From positions 80,261 through 144,260 of the forward strand of contig NZ_JAUORH010000007.1 of NCBI RefSeq assembly GCF_030547425.1: a stretch of 64,000 nucleotides of DNA, read 5' to 3'. This document shows positions 50,777 to 59,775 of this stretch, piece by piece (position 1 is the first letter of the stretch; every line of letters begins with the position of its first letter). The notes beneath the pieces are model-generated. The model saw only the letters and a list, made by a program, of their open reading frames with translations, had not been told where the DNA came from and did no database searches. Position numbers and translations under genes: made by a program. This DNA is from Tenacibaculum sp. 1_MG-2023. Its GTDB lineage: Bacteria > Bacteroidota > Bacteroidia > Flavobacteriales > Flavobacteriaceae.

Positions 50777-51601
50777 ATGACACACAACACATTTACATTT
50801 AAGTTTCAAAAAACTGAATTTTTCGGTCAATATTGGCAACCAGAAAGCGTAAAAGCTATCGTAGTATTAATTCACGGAATGGGAGAACATTCTGGAAGAT
50901 ATGAACACGTTGCAAAAAAACTAACCGATAATAATTTTGGCGTAATTGCTTTTGACCACTTCGGTCATGGTAAGACAACAGGAAAAAGAGGACACAATCC
51001 AGGTTACAACTATGTATTAAAAAGTGTTACTAAACTTATTGAAAAAGCTAAAGAGGTTTTTAACGACAAGCCCATCTTTTTATACGGGCATTCTATGGGA
51101 GGCAACACTGTAATTAATTACACACTTAGAAAAGAACACAACCTAAAAGGAGTTATAGCTACAAGTCCGTTTTTACGTTTAGCTTTTCAGCCACCAGCTT
51201 GGAAACTTTCGTTAGGAAAAGTAATGCAAAAAATTGCTCCTTCAATTACCTTAGGTAATGAATTAGACACAAACGATGTATCACGTGACCCTATTGAAGT
51301 TAAAAGATATAGTAATGACCCTCTGGTTCACGATAAAATAAGCCCTAATTTTTCTTTATCTTTTATTGATGCTGGCGAATGGGCTATTAAAAATGCTTCC
51401 TCTTTAAAAACTCCAATGCTATTATTGCATGGTACAGGAGATAAAATCATTGATTATAAAGGAACAGAAGCATTTGCTAACAATACACCTAAAGCTAGTA
51501 TTAAACTATATGAAGGCGGATATCATGAGTTACAAAATGACTTATGTAAAGAAGAAATGTTACAAGATGTTCTAAACTGGTTAAACACTCAATTACAATA
51601 G
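50777..51601 (+). CDS. Alpha/beta hydrolase (monoacylglycerol lipase-like)
   Basis: A 274-residue protein: LIHGMGEHSGRYEHVAKKL oxyanion region, nucleophile Ser106 in GHSMGG, Asp in LLLHGTGDKIIDYKG, and His in YEGGYHELQND. These fit the serine aminopeptidase/monoglyceride lipase (hydrolase 4) family. No signal peptide, so cytoplasmic. The substrate cannot be read from the sequence. Confidence 0.88.
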   Translation: MTHNTFTFKFQKTEFFGQYWQPESVKAIVVLIHGMGEHSGRYEHVAKKLTDNNFGVIAFDHFGHGKTTGKRGHNPGYNYVLKSVTKLIEKAKEVFNDKPIFLYGHSMGGNTVINYTLRKEHNLKGVIATSPFLRLAFQPPAWKLSLGKVMQKIAPSITLGNELDTNDVSRDPIEVKRYSNDPLVHDKISPNFSLSFIDAGEWAIKNASSLKTPMLLLHGTGDKIIDYKGTEAFANNTPKASIKLYEGGYHELQNDLCKEEMLQDVLNWLNTQLQ

Positions 51602-51613
51602 TTATTTACCTAT

Positions 51614-52927
51614 ATGCTTCAAGAATTAGCAACACATATTAACGAACAATTTCCCTTTTTAAAAGAGAAAAAATTACTCATAGCTATTTCTGGAGGTGTT
51701 GACAGTGTAGTACTAACACACCTTTTACATAAACTACAATTTAATATATCGTTAGCACACTGTAATTTTCAATTAAGAGGAGAAGAAAGTGATTTAGATG
51801 AAGTGTTTGTTAAAAGGTTAGGGAAAAACTTGAATATCCAAACATTTACAACAAACTTTAATACCAATGAATACGCTACTAAAAATAAATTATCAACACA
51901 ATTAGCAGCTAGAGAATTACGTTACAATTGGTTTGGTAAACTAAATCAAGAGAATGTTTTTGATTATACCTTAACAGCACATCATGCTGACGATAATTTA
52001 GAAACCTTTATAATTAACCTATCTCGTGGCACAGGTTTAGAGGGCTTGACAGGCATCCCTTCAGTTAATAAAAATGTTGTTAGACCTTTACTTATTTTTT
52101 CACGCGAAGAAATTCTAAATTTTGCAAAACAGAACAATATTGAATGGCGTGAAGATAAAAGTAATGCTGAAACAAAATATATAAGAAACAAGATTCGTCA
52201 TCAAATAACACCTGCACTAAAAGAACTGAACCCCAGTTTTTTAAACAACTTTAATAAAACGATTGGTTATTTAAAAGAATCTCAGCAAATTGTTACTGAT
52301 AAAATAGAAGAAATCACCAATAAAATCGTTTCAAAAGAAGGTGATTTATTAAAAATAAATATTGAGAAACTGTTAAAGTTATCCGATCCCAAAGCATACC
52401 TCTACCAGCTGTTAAAGCCTTATAAATTCACGGAATGGAACGATGTTTATAACTTAGTTTACGCTCAGTCTGGTAAGCAGATTTTAACAAAATTTTATAC
52501 TTTGTTGAAAGACAGAGATTTTTTATTACTTTTACGCACTAATGAAAAAGGTTCTTTTGAGGACGAATATTTCATTATAAGGGAGGAAAACAAAGAAATT
52601 ACAGCACCAATCAAGCTGCTACTAAAAAGGGTTCAAAAAAAAACCAATGCTGACAATAAAAGTATTTATGTTGATAATGAACTACTTAACTTCCCGCTAA
52701 AACTTAGACGGTGGAAATCCGGCGACTTTTTTTATCCTAAAGGAATGTTAGGACGTAAAAAAGTAAGTAAGTATTTTAAAGACGAAAAAATATCAATTGT
52801 AAACAAAAATAAAATTTGGTTGCTCTGTTCCAGTAAAAATGAGATTATTTGGATAGTAGGAAAACGACAAGATAGACGCTTTTTACCAACAGAAAACACA
52901 ACCAAACTATTAAAAATTAGTATTTAA
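51614..52927 (+). CDS. tilS: tRNA(Ile)-lysidine synthetase
   Basis: A 437-residue protein: PP-loop SGGVDS at 26-31, HCNFQLRGEESDLDE, LTAHHADDNLETFIINLSRG, KYIRNKIRHQITPAL, and the C-terminal TilS domain (LKLRRWKSGDFFYPKGMLGR). It converts C34 to lysidine in the Ile-AUA tRNA, so it is essential. It follows the hydrolase gene by 12 bases. Confidence 0.96.
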   Translation: MLQELATHINEQFPFLKEKKLLIAISGGVDSVVLTHLLHKLQFNISLAHCNFQLRGEESDLDEVFVKRLGKNLNIQTFTTNFNTNEYATKNKLSTQLAARELRYNWFGKLNQENVFDYTLTAHHADDNLETFIINLSRGTGLEGLTGIPSVNKNVVRPLLIFSREEILNFAKQNNIEWREDKSNAETKYIRNKIRHQITPALKELNPSFLNNFNKTIGYLKESQQIVTDKIEEITNKIVSKEGDLLKINIEKLLKLSDPKAYLYQLLKPYKFTEWNDVYNLVYAQSGKQILTKFYTLLKDRDFLLLLRTNEKGSFEDEYFIIREENKEITAPIKLLLKRVQKKTNADNKSIYVDNELLNFPLKLRRWKSGDFFYPKGMLGRKKVSKYFKDEKISIVNKNKIWLLCSSKNEIIWIVGKRQDRRFLPTENTTKLLKISI

Positions 52928-52952
52928 TTAACCCCATCAAACTACATATAGA

Positions 52953-54920
52953 ATGAAAAAATTCTTTACTCTATTTTTATTATTCATAGGTTTAGCGGTT
53001 TATTCTCAATCTGACGATAATCCCGTAGTTGTTACTCCTAAAGTAGAGAAAATCTCTGATACTGAGTACGACTTAATTTTTGACGTGTTAATTGCTGAAG
53101 ACTGGCACTTATACTCTCAGTATAACCCAGAAGACGCATCACTACCTATGACAATTGCACCAGCAGAAGGGCAATCTGGATACACCTTAAATGGTAAGGC
53201 CAAAGAAAGCGAAACAGAAACTCAGTTTAGTGAAATCTGGGGAAAAGACGAAATATTTTTTGTTGAAGAAGGTAAGATAATACAAAGAATTACTGTTTCT
53301 GACTCTACATTAACAAAAATTACATTAAATCTTGATGCACAAGTTTGTAAAGAATACTGTTTGCCTTTTGATGAAGATTTTACATTTTCATTAACAGGTG
53401 AAAAAGTAGCACAAACTGTTGCAGAAGTAGATGATAAAAGTAAAGAGTTGTCTCAATCTTTAAATTTAGATTTAAAGAATACTATTTTATTAAAAAGTTC
53501 AACTGATACAAATAGTGCATCAGGAGAAGACGAAGACAATAGCTTATTAAACATTTTCTTATTAGGTTTCGTTGGTGGATTGTTAGCTTTTTTAACTCCA
53601 TGTGTATTCCCAATGGTTCCTTTAACTGTATCTTTCTTTACAAAACGCACAGAGAAAAAAGGAAAAGGTGTTGGTAGTGCTGTTTTATACGGTTTCTTCA
53701 TCGTGTTAATCTATGGATTAATAAGTCTTCCTTTCCATTTCTTAGATACATTAGATCCTGAAATTTTAAATAGTATTTCAACAAATATTTGGTTAAACTT
53801 ATTTTTCTTTGTTATTCTAATATTCTTTGCAGGTTCATTCTTCGGTTTTTATGAATTAACATTACCTAGTTCTTGGAGTAATAAAGCTGATAGTGCCTCT
53901 AATGTTGGAGGAACACTCGGAATCTTCTTTATGGCACTAACTTTAGCTATTGTCTCATTCTCTTGTACAGGTCCTATTTTAGGGTCGTTATTAGCAGGAT
54001 CGTTAAGTGGAGGAGCAACACAATTATCAGTAGGTATGGTTGGATTTGGTTTAGCATTGGCGTTACCATTTGCTTTATTTGCAATGTTTCCTAACTGGTT
54101 AAACACATTGCCAAAGTCTGGTGGGTGGTTAAACACTGTTAAAGTTGTTTTAGGTTTTATCGAATTAGCTTTTGCTTTTAAATTCTTATCAAATGCAGAT
54201 TTAGTAGGTCATTGGGGATTATTAAAAAGAGAAATCTTTATTGGAATATGGGCTTTAATTGCATTTTTATTAGCACTTTACTTATTTGGATTTATTGGTA
54301 AAAAATACGGTAAAATAACTCTTTTCAGAGTGTTATTAGGATTAGGTTCTTTAGGTTTAGCTGTATATTTAGCTCCAGGAGTTATGGAAAAACCAGCTTG
54401 GAGTCAAAATAAATTATTAAGTGGTTTTGCACCTCCTAAATTCCATAGTATTTACCAAAAAGACAACCACTGTCCTCTTAACCTAAACTGTTTCAAAGAT
54501 TTTGATGAAGGGGTTGCTTATGCAAAGTCAGTTAACAAACCAGTGTTACTAGACTTTACTGGATGGGCTTGTGTAAACTGTCGTAAAATGGAAGAAAATA
54601 TTTGGAGTCAACCAAACATTTACTCTTTAATTAATGATGACTATGTATTAATTTCATTATATGTAGATGATCATCAAAGAACATTACCAGAAGAAGAACA
54701 ATTCGACTTTATTAAATCTAACGGAAAAGTAAAAAGAATTAGAACTTATGGTGATAAATGGGCTACATTACAGGCGGCTAACTTTAAAACAGCTTCTCAA
54801 CCATTCTATGTATTAATGAGTCCAGAGTTAGAGGTATTAAACTCACCTCAACAATATACAGATCATGCAACTTACTACAATTGGTTAAAAACTGGTTTAG
54901 ACAGATTTAACTCTAACTAA
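52953..54920 (+). CDS. dsbD: Thiol:disulfide interchange protein DsbD
   Basis: A 655-residue protein with the complete DsbD layout. Signal peptide at about 1-18, N-terminal periplasmic domain with its Cys pair (VCKEYC). Membrane domain with one Cys in FLTPCVFPMVPLTVSFF and the other in SFSCTGPILG. C-terminal thioredoxin-like domain with WACVNC (Cys540, Cys543). It carries reducing power across the inner membrane. A terminator follows. Confidence 0.94.
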   Translation: MKKFFTLFLLFIGLAVYSQSDDNPVVVTPKVEKISDTEYDLIFDVLIAEDWHLYSQYNPEDASLPMTIAPAEGQSGYTLNGKAKESETETQFSEIWGKDEIFFVEEGKIIQRITVSDSTLTKITLNLDAQVCKEYCLPFDEDFTFSLTGEKVAQTVAEVDDKSKELSQSLNLDLKNTILLKSSTDTNSASGEDEDNSLLNIFLLGFVGGLLAFLTPCVFPMVPLTVSFFTKRTEKKGKGVGSAVLYGFFIVLIYGLISLPFHFLDTLDPEILNSISTNIWLNLFFFVILIFFAGSFFGFYELTLPSSWSNKADSASNVGGTLGIFFMALTLAIVSFSCTGPILGSLLAGSLSGGATQLSVGMVGFGLALALPFALFAMFPNWLNTLPKSGGWLNTVKVVLGFIELAFAFKFLSNADLVGHWGLLKREIFIGIWALIAFLLALYLFGFIGKKYGKITLFRVLLGLGSLGLAVYLAPGVMEKPAWSQNKLLSGFAPPKFHSIYQKDNHCPLNLNCFKDFDEGVAYAKSVNKPVLLDFTGWACVNCRKMEENIWSQPNIYSLINDDYVLISLYVDDHQRTLPEEEQFDFIKSNGKVKRIRTYGDKWATLQAANFKTASQPFYVLMSPELEVLNSPQQYTDHATYYNWLKTGLDRFNSN

Positions 54921-54944
54921 TTTTGGTATAAATATTATATATTT

Positions 54945-54977
54945 AAAAGCCTCTTTTTTAAAAAAGAGGCTTTTTTT
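54945..54977 (+). terminator. Terminator after dsbD
   Basis: AAAAGCCTCTTTTTT (54945-54959) pairs with AAAAAAGAGGCTTTT (54960-54974) and runs into T7. Confidence 0.9.
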
Positions 54978-54999
54978 ATATCTTTTCAATAAAAAACAC

Positions 55000-55572
55000 A
55001 TGACACCAGAAACAATTATCAGCATATTTTTAGGAATTGGTTTAGCAGCTTCCGTAGGTTTTAGAGTTTTTCTACCATTGTTTGCTTTGAGCCTTGCTGG
55101 GTATTATAATATTATCCCATTAAATGAAAACTGGGCTTGGGTAGCAAGCTCAACAGCTATCATAACCTTAGGAGTAGCCACTGTTTTAGAAGTATTTGCA
55201 TATTATATTCCTTGGTTTGATAATTTACTCGATACAATAGCAATTCCATTAGCAGCTATTGCTGGTACCGCCGTTATGGCTTCAACAATAACTGATTTAT
55301 CTCCAGTAATCACTTGGGCTTTGGCAATTATTGCTGGTGGAGGAACAGCCTCTGCCATTAAAGGAACTGCTGCTTCTACTCGACTAACCTCTACCGCGAC
55401 AACAGCTGGTGTTGCAAACCCTGTTATTTCTACTGTAGAAACAGGCTCTTCTATCATAATGTCTCTCTTTTCTATTTTTTTACCTGCAGTGGCTATTATT
55501 TTAGTGGTTTTAATATTTATTAGTATTCGTAAAATGTATAAATACATTTTCCCTAAATCAAAAGAGGCATAA
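55000..55572 (+). CDS. DUF4126 membrane protein
   Basis: A 190-residue membrane protein: SIFLGIGLAASVGFRVFLPL start, EVFAYYIPWFDNLLDTIAIP, GGGTASAIKGTAASTRLTST glycine/alanine-rich loop, and a final membrane segment with a basic tail. These match the DUF4126 family, whose function is unknown. It starts 23 bases after the dsbD terminator. Confidence 0.88.
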   Translation: MTPETIISIFLGIGLAASVGFRVFLPLFALSLAGYYNIIPLNENWAWVASSTAIITLGVATVLEVFAYYIPWFDNLLDTIAIPLAAIAGTAVMASTITDLSPVITWALAIIAGGGTASAIKGTAASTRLTSTATTAGVANPVISTVETGSSIIMSLFSIFLPAVAIILVVLIFISIRKMYKYIFPKSKEA

Positions 55573-55604
55573 TTATTGGTACTATTTTTTATAAATCTAA
55601 CTTT

Positions 55605-55966
55605 ATGAAAAATAGTATTACTACCGTTTTTTTAATAGCAGTCATATTTTCTACTACAGCCCAAGAAGTTGATAAAAGGAGAAAGCACCTAAAAGTATTT
55701 ATACTTTTTCTAACCCCTCTTCTACTTTTTATGACTCATCAACAGTTAATAAAAATCTAGATTTAAATGGATTATCATTTTTTATCGTAAGTCAACAAGA
55801 CATTGATAACAACTCTTTTTCCATTCCTTTTAATAAACTAAGTAAAAAGCCAACGTCGTTAATTTATGATGATTATACAGATTATCAGAATAACAACCTT
55901 TTAAAAGGTTTCTTAAAAAAGAATGACCCAACTCGTTCGAATTCAAAACAAATACAATTACAATAA
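55605..55966 (+). pseudogene. Frameshifted small secreted protein gene
   Basis: Two overlapping frames join into one sensible protein. Frame A starts at the ATG 55605 with a signal peptide (KNSITTVFLIAVIFSTTAQE) and drifts to a stop at 55758-55760. Frame B begins to look coding at 55682 (KAPKSIYTFSNPSSTFYDSS) and runs to the TAA at 55964-55966. Adding one A to the run of four at about 55674-55677 would join them as EVDKKEKAPKSI. So the gene has lost one base, or the assembly has. The protein (about 120 residues, secreted) is of unknown function. Confidence 0.7.
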
Positions 55967-56006
55967 ATTTTATTTTTTTCTCTATCTTTAGCGAAAAGAG
56001 AAAAAT

Positions 56007-57542
56007 ATGCTAGTAAAAGTCTATGGAAGTGCTGTTTTTGGTATTGAAGCAACCACAATTACTGTTGAAGTAAATATTGATAAGGGTATAGGATATCATT
56101 TAGTTGGTTTACCCGATAAAGCAGTAAGTGAAAGCTCGTATCGAATTTCTGCTGCCTTAGCGAACAACAGTTACAAACTCCCAGGAAAAAAAATTATTAT
56201 TAACATGGCACCTGCTGATATTCGAAAGGAAGGTGCTGCATATGACTTAACCTTAGCTATTGGTATTTTGGCTGCCTCCAATCAAATAAAATCAGAACAG
56301 ATTGCCGAATACATTATTATGGGAGAACTTTCTCTTGATGGAAGTTTACAACCTATAAAAGGAGCTCTACCTATTGCTATTAAGGCTCGTGAAGAAGGTT
56401 TCAAACACTTTATTCTCCCAAAAGAAAATGCCAAGGAAGCTGCCATTGTAAATGACTTAAATATTTTAGGAGTAGACAACATAATGGAAGTTATCAATCA
56501 TTTTGATGGAAACAAACTAATTGAACCTACAACCGTTGATACGCGAGCTGAGTTTTACAAACACATTGACTTCCCTGAGTTTGATTTTGCTGATGTAAAA
56601 GGACAAGAATCTATAAAACGTTGTATGGAAATCGCAGCAGCTGGTGGACATAATATTATTCTTATAGGACCACCAGGGGCAGGAAAAACAATGTTAGCCA
56701 AACGTCTTCCTTCAATCTTGCCTCCTATGACTTTGCACGAAGCACTAGAAACTACCAAAATACATTCTGTAGTAGGAAAAGTAAAGAATACAGGTTTAAT
56801 GTATCAACGTCCCTTTCGTAGCCCTCATCATACTATCTCTGATGTTGCACTTGTAGGTGGTGGACAATACCCACAACCTGGAGAAATTTCTATGGCACAT
56901 AATGGTGTGCTTTTTTTAGATGAGCTTCCAGAGTTTAAACGTACTGTTTTAGAAGTGATGCGTCAGCCCTTAGAAGATAGAGAAGTTACCATATCACGAG
57001 CTCGTTTTACAGTAAATTACCCTAGTAGTTTTATGTTGGTAGCAAGTATGAATCCTAGTCCTTCAGGATATTTTAACAACCCAGATTCTCCTGTTACCTC
57101 CTCCCCTGCCGAAATGCAACGCTACTTAAGTAAAATTTCTGGTCCATTGTTAGATAGAATTGACATTCATATTGAAGTAACCCCAGTTCCGTTTGACAAG
57201 CTATCTGATGAACGAAAAGGAGAAAGCAGTGTAGATATTAGAAAAAGAGTTACGCTTGCCCGAGAAATTCAAACAAACCGATTTAAAAACTTTGAAAACA
57301 TTCATTACAATGCTCAAATGAATGTAAAACAAATTCGAGAATTTTGTAAGCTATCAGAAGAAAGTAAAAACTTGTTAAAAATTGCCATGGAAAAACTAAA
57401 CTTATCCGCTAGAGCCTATGATAGGATTTTAAAAGTATCTCGTACCATTGCCGATTTAGCTTCCTCAAAAAACATACAGTCTGAACATATTACCGAAGCA
57501 ATTCAATATAGAAGTTTAGATCGTGAAGGATGGTTAGGCTAA
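56007..57542 (+). CDS. YifB/ComM-family Mg-chelatase-like AAA+ ATPase
   Basis: A 511-residue protein. N-terminal Lon-protease-like fold domain (about 1-170, KVYGSAVFGIEATTITVEVN). Walker A GPPGAGKT at 221-228. The Mg-chelatase block FRSPHHTISDVALVGGG, Walker B VLFLDELPEF, and MQRYLSKISGPLLDRIDIHI. C-terminal helicase-associated domain. ComM helps branch migration during natural transformation, and most bacteria carry one. Confidence 0.93.
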   Translation: MLVKVYGSAVFGIEATTITVEVNIDKGIGYHLVGLPDKAVSESSYRISAALANNSYKLPGKKIIINMAPADIRKEGAAYDLTLAIGILAASNQIKSEQIAEYIIMGELSLDGSLQPIKGALPIAIKAREEGFKHFILPKENAKEAAIVNDLNILGVDNIMEVINHFDGNKLIEPTTVDTRAEFYKHIDFPEFDFADVKGQESIKRCMEIAAAGGHNIILIGPPGAGKTMLAKRLPSILPPMTLHEALETTKIHSVVGKVKNTGLMYQRPFRSPHHTISDVALVGGGQYPQPGEISMAHNGVLFLDELPEFKRTVLEVMRQPLEDREVTISRARFTVNYPSSFMLVASMNPSPSGYFNNPDSPVTSSPAEMQRYLSKISGPLLDRIDIHIEVTPVPFDKLSDERKGESSVDIRKRVTLAREIQTNRFKNFENIHYNAQMNVKQIREFCKLSEESKNLLKIAMEKLNLSARAYDRILKVSRTIADLASSKNIQSEHITEAIQYRSLDREGWLG

Positions 57543-57618
57543 AAATAAAAACTTAATTACTGATTCATAGTATTATTAAATAGCCAACTATGAAAACAGT
57601 TAGAGAAACGTTAAAAAA

Positions 57619-57648
57619 TTGTTCTTTCATATAAAATCACTAATTTAG
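57619..57648 (+). promoter_or_regulatory. Promoter of the TlpA-like lipoprotein gene
   Basis: TTG at 57619-57621, 19 bases, TAATTTAG at 57641-57648 (one mismatch). Leader of about 42 bases to 57693. Confidence 0.55.
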
Positions 57649-57692
57649 GCGTTTATAAAAATGCTGGATAGCAAAATTTAACATACACCCTA

Positions 57693-58700
57693 ATGAAAAA
57701 ACTAATTTACTTATTGGCAATTTCTATTGCCTTAGTTTCATGTAAAGAGGAGCAAAAAGATTATGTAACTTTTTCTGGAAAAATTACTAACAAAAACTCT
57801 GAAACTATTACTATTTCTAACCCTCAGTTTAAATTCAACAAAGTAATTAAAATTGGTGAGGACGGAACTTTTAAAGATACTATGAATGTAAAAGATGGTT
57901 TCTACAGACTTTTTGATGGTAAAGAATATGCTACTCTATATTTAAAAAATGGAGCGGATATTAATATGACCCTTGACGCTAAAGAATTTGACGAAACTAT
58001 AACTTACACAGGTACTGGTTTTGAAGAAAGTGCTTTCTTGGCTAAAGCCTCTTTAGAGCAAGAAAAAATATTTGGAGACAAAGAATTAATGGACTTACCA
58101 GAGTTAGATTTCAGATCTAAAGTTTCTTCTTTTGTTGATGACTTTAATAAGAAATTTGAGGGAACTTCGTTAGACTCTGCGTTCGTAGTAAGTCAAAAGC
58201 AAAATATTTTAGGGCTTGAAAACTATCTAACAAAAGTATATAACGACAAACAATATTTAGCGAAAAAATTAGCTAAAGGCATGGAGTCTCCTAAATTTGT
58301 TGATTACGAAAACAATGCTGGTGGTACTACTTCTTTAGATGACTTAAAAGGTAAATATGTTTACATTGATTTATGGGCTACTTGGTGTCAACCATGTAAA
58401 AACGAAATTCCTTTCTTAAAGAAAGTAGAAGAAAAATACCACAACAAAAATATTGAGTTTGTAAGTATCTCTGTTGACAGACAAAAAGATTACGAAGCTT
58501 GGAAGAAAATGATTGTTGATAAAGAATTATCAGGAGTTCAGTTATACGCTAAAGAAGATAAAGCTTTTATGGATGCCTACAGAGTATCAGGAATTCCAAG
58601 ATTTATTTTATTAGATCCAGAAGGAAACATTGTAGACTCTAATGCTCCAAGACCTTCTAACCCTAAGTTAGTTGAGTTATTCAAATCATTGAATATTTAA
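57693..58700 (+). CDS. TlpA-like thioredoxin lipoprotein with DUF4369-type N-terminus
   Basis: A 335-residue protein. Lipobox ending at Cys17 (ISIALVSC). An N-terminal beta domain (about 22-105, FSGKITNKNSETITI) of the DUF4369 type. A helical linker, then a thioredoxin domain with Cys232 and Cys235 (WATWCQPC) and the cis-Pro region VSGIPRFILLDPEG. It should be a periplasmic, lipid-anchored disulfide reductase, possibly fed by the DsbD coded 2.8 kb upstream. Confidence 0.92.
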   Translation: MKKLIYLLAISIALVSCKEEQKDYVTFSGKITNKNSETITISNPQFKFNKVIKIGEDGTFKDTMNVKDGFYRLFDGKEYATLYLKNGADINMTLDAKEFDETITYTGTGFEESAFLAKASLEQEKIFGDKELMDLPELDFRSKVSSFVDDFNKKFEGTSLDSAFVVSQKQNILGLENYLTKVYNDKQYLAKKLAKGMESPKFVDYENNAGGTTSLDDLKGKYVYIDLWATWCQPCKNEIPFLKKVEEKYHNKNIEFVSISVDRQKDYEAWKKMIVDKELSGVQLYAKEDKAFMDAYRVSGIPRFILLDPEGNIVDSNAPRPSNPKLVELFKSLNI

Positions 58701-58731
58701 TATTTAGTCTTAAAAGACGTTTATAACATTA

Positions 58732-58757
58732 AAGCTCGCAAGTTTGCGGGCTTTTTT
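58732..58757 (+). terminator. Terminator after the TlpA-like gene
   Basis: AAGCTCGCAA (58732-58741) pairs with TTGCGGGCTT (58744-58753), one G-T pair, followed by T4. Confidence 0.85.
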
Positions 58758-58798
58758 ATTGCCTTAAATTATTCTTCTTTAGATTCATTAAAAATAAT

Positions 58799-58806
58799 TA
58801 TATTTG
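58799..58806 (+). promoter_or_regulatory. -7 box (TATATTTG) of the 92-residue gene, leaderless geometry
   Basis: Exact TAnnTTTG, four bases (CCGA) before the ATG at 58811, so the transcript should begin at about the start codon. Confidence 0.5.
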
Positions 58807-58810
58807 CCGA

Positions 58811-59089
58811 ATGAATTTTTTTGTAGAAGAATTATCGTTTAAAATATCTTGTGGTAGCAGAAACTGTTATCAATTAGATTTAGGCTATAAAGTAATAGAC
58901 TTTACTTTTTGTCAACTATTAGCCTTCAGAAAAAAAGTACTACAACACTCATCTTACGAATCGTTAGAAACTATTATCGATGGTGATAACTTCATACTTC
59001 TTTTTGCAGCAGACAACAAGCATCTGTTATTCTTAGATGTACCTCAACTTATAGAGCTAAGAGAACTTCTTTTATCAGTTTTTAAGTAA
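58811..59089 (+). CDS. Small conserved-looking hypothetical protein
   Basis: A 92-residue soluble protein (NFFVEELSFKISCGSRNCYQ; LIELRELLLSVFK at the end) with three cysteines. No signal peptide and no family recognised. It is probably a single-gene transcript before the ferritin gene. A short hairpin AGTCTT-TACT-AAGACT (59092-59107) follows it without a T-run. Confidence 0.7.
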   Translation: MNFFVEELSFKISCGSRNCYQLDLGYKVIDFTFCQLLAFRKKVLQHSSYESLETIIDGDNFILLFAADNKHLLFLDVPQLIELRELLLSVFK

Positions 59090-59184
59090 AAAGTCTTTAC
59101 TAAGACTAGCTTTAAATTAGGTTCTCTATTCTTTTAGAGCCTTATAATCTGTATCTTTATAGTATTAAAACTAAACAAAATATT

Positions 59185-59691
59185 ATGGAAACAGCAATAA
59201 GAAGAGACATGATTTTAGATGTAGAAGTAGTTGATTTGCTAAACCACCAAATAACAATGGAGCAACAAGCATCTTCTAAATATTTAGCAATGGCATCGTG
59301 GTGTGATCAAAGAGAGCTTAGAAATAGTGCAACATACTTTTATAAGCAAGCAGAAGAAGAAAGAGAACACATGATGAAGATTTTTAAATTTGTTAACGAT
59401 AATGGCGGTAGTGCAATGTCACCTGTAGCCACAGAAGTTGCTCACGAATTTGAAAGCTTACGCGCTATTTTTGAAGCTTCGCTAGATGCAGAAATAGAAG
59501 TTACCAAATCTATTCACCACGTATTTAAAACCGCAAGAAAAGTAAGTGATTTTACTTCTGAAATCTTTTTACAATGGTTTGTAACGGAACAAGCCGAAGA
59601 AGAAGAGAAAGTAAGAGACATTTTAGACTTAATCGATTTAATGGAAGGTATGCCATTAAAAATGATTGATGAGCGTATTCCTACTGAATAA
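59185..59691 (+). CDS. Non-haem ferritin
   Basis: A 168-residue four-helix protein. Ferroxidase residues are visible in LNHQITMEQQASSKYLAMAS, FYKQAEEEREHMMKIFKFVN and FVTEQAEEEEKVRDILDLID. It stores iron as a 24-mer shell in the cytoplasm. A weak -7 candidate TATCTTTA is at 59152-59159. Together with the DtxR-type regulator and the Fe-type SOD it belongs to the metal-handling genes in this window, but no DtxR-like palindrome was seen upstream. Confidence 0.95.
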   Translation: METAIRRDMILDVEVVDLLNHQITMEQQASSKYLAMASWCDQRELRNSATYFYKQAEEEREHMMKIFKFVNDNGGSAMSPVATEVAHEFESLRAIFEASLDAEIEVTKSIHHVFKTARKVSDFTSEIFLQWFVTEQAEEEEKVRDILDLIDLMEGMPLKMIDERIPTE

Positions 59692-59710
59692 AACTTTTAT
59701 AAATAGTATA

Positions 59711-59743
59711 AAAAAATCCCGCAACAATGTTGCGGGATTTTTT
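59711..59743. terminator. Bidirectional terminator between ferritin and ahcY
   Basis: AAAAAATCCCGCAAC (59711-59725) pairs perfectly with GTTGCGGGATTTTTT (59729-59743). It serves both convergent genes. Confidence 0.93.
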
Positions 59744-59775
59744 ATGTCTTGATTCTAAAATCTTAAACCTGTAAA

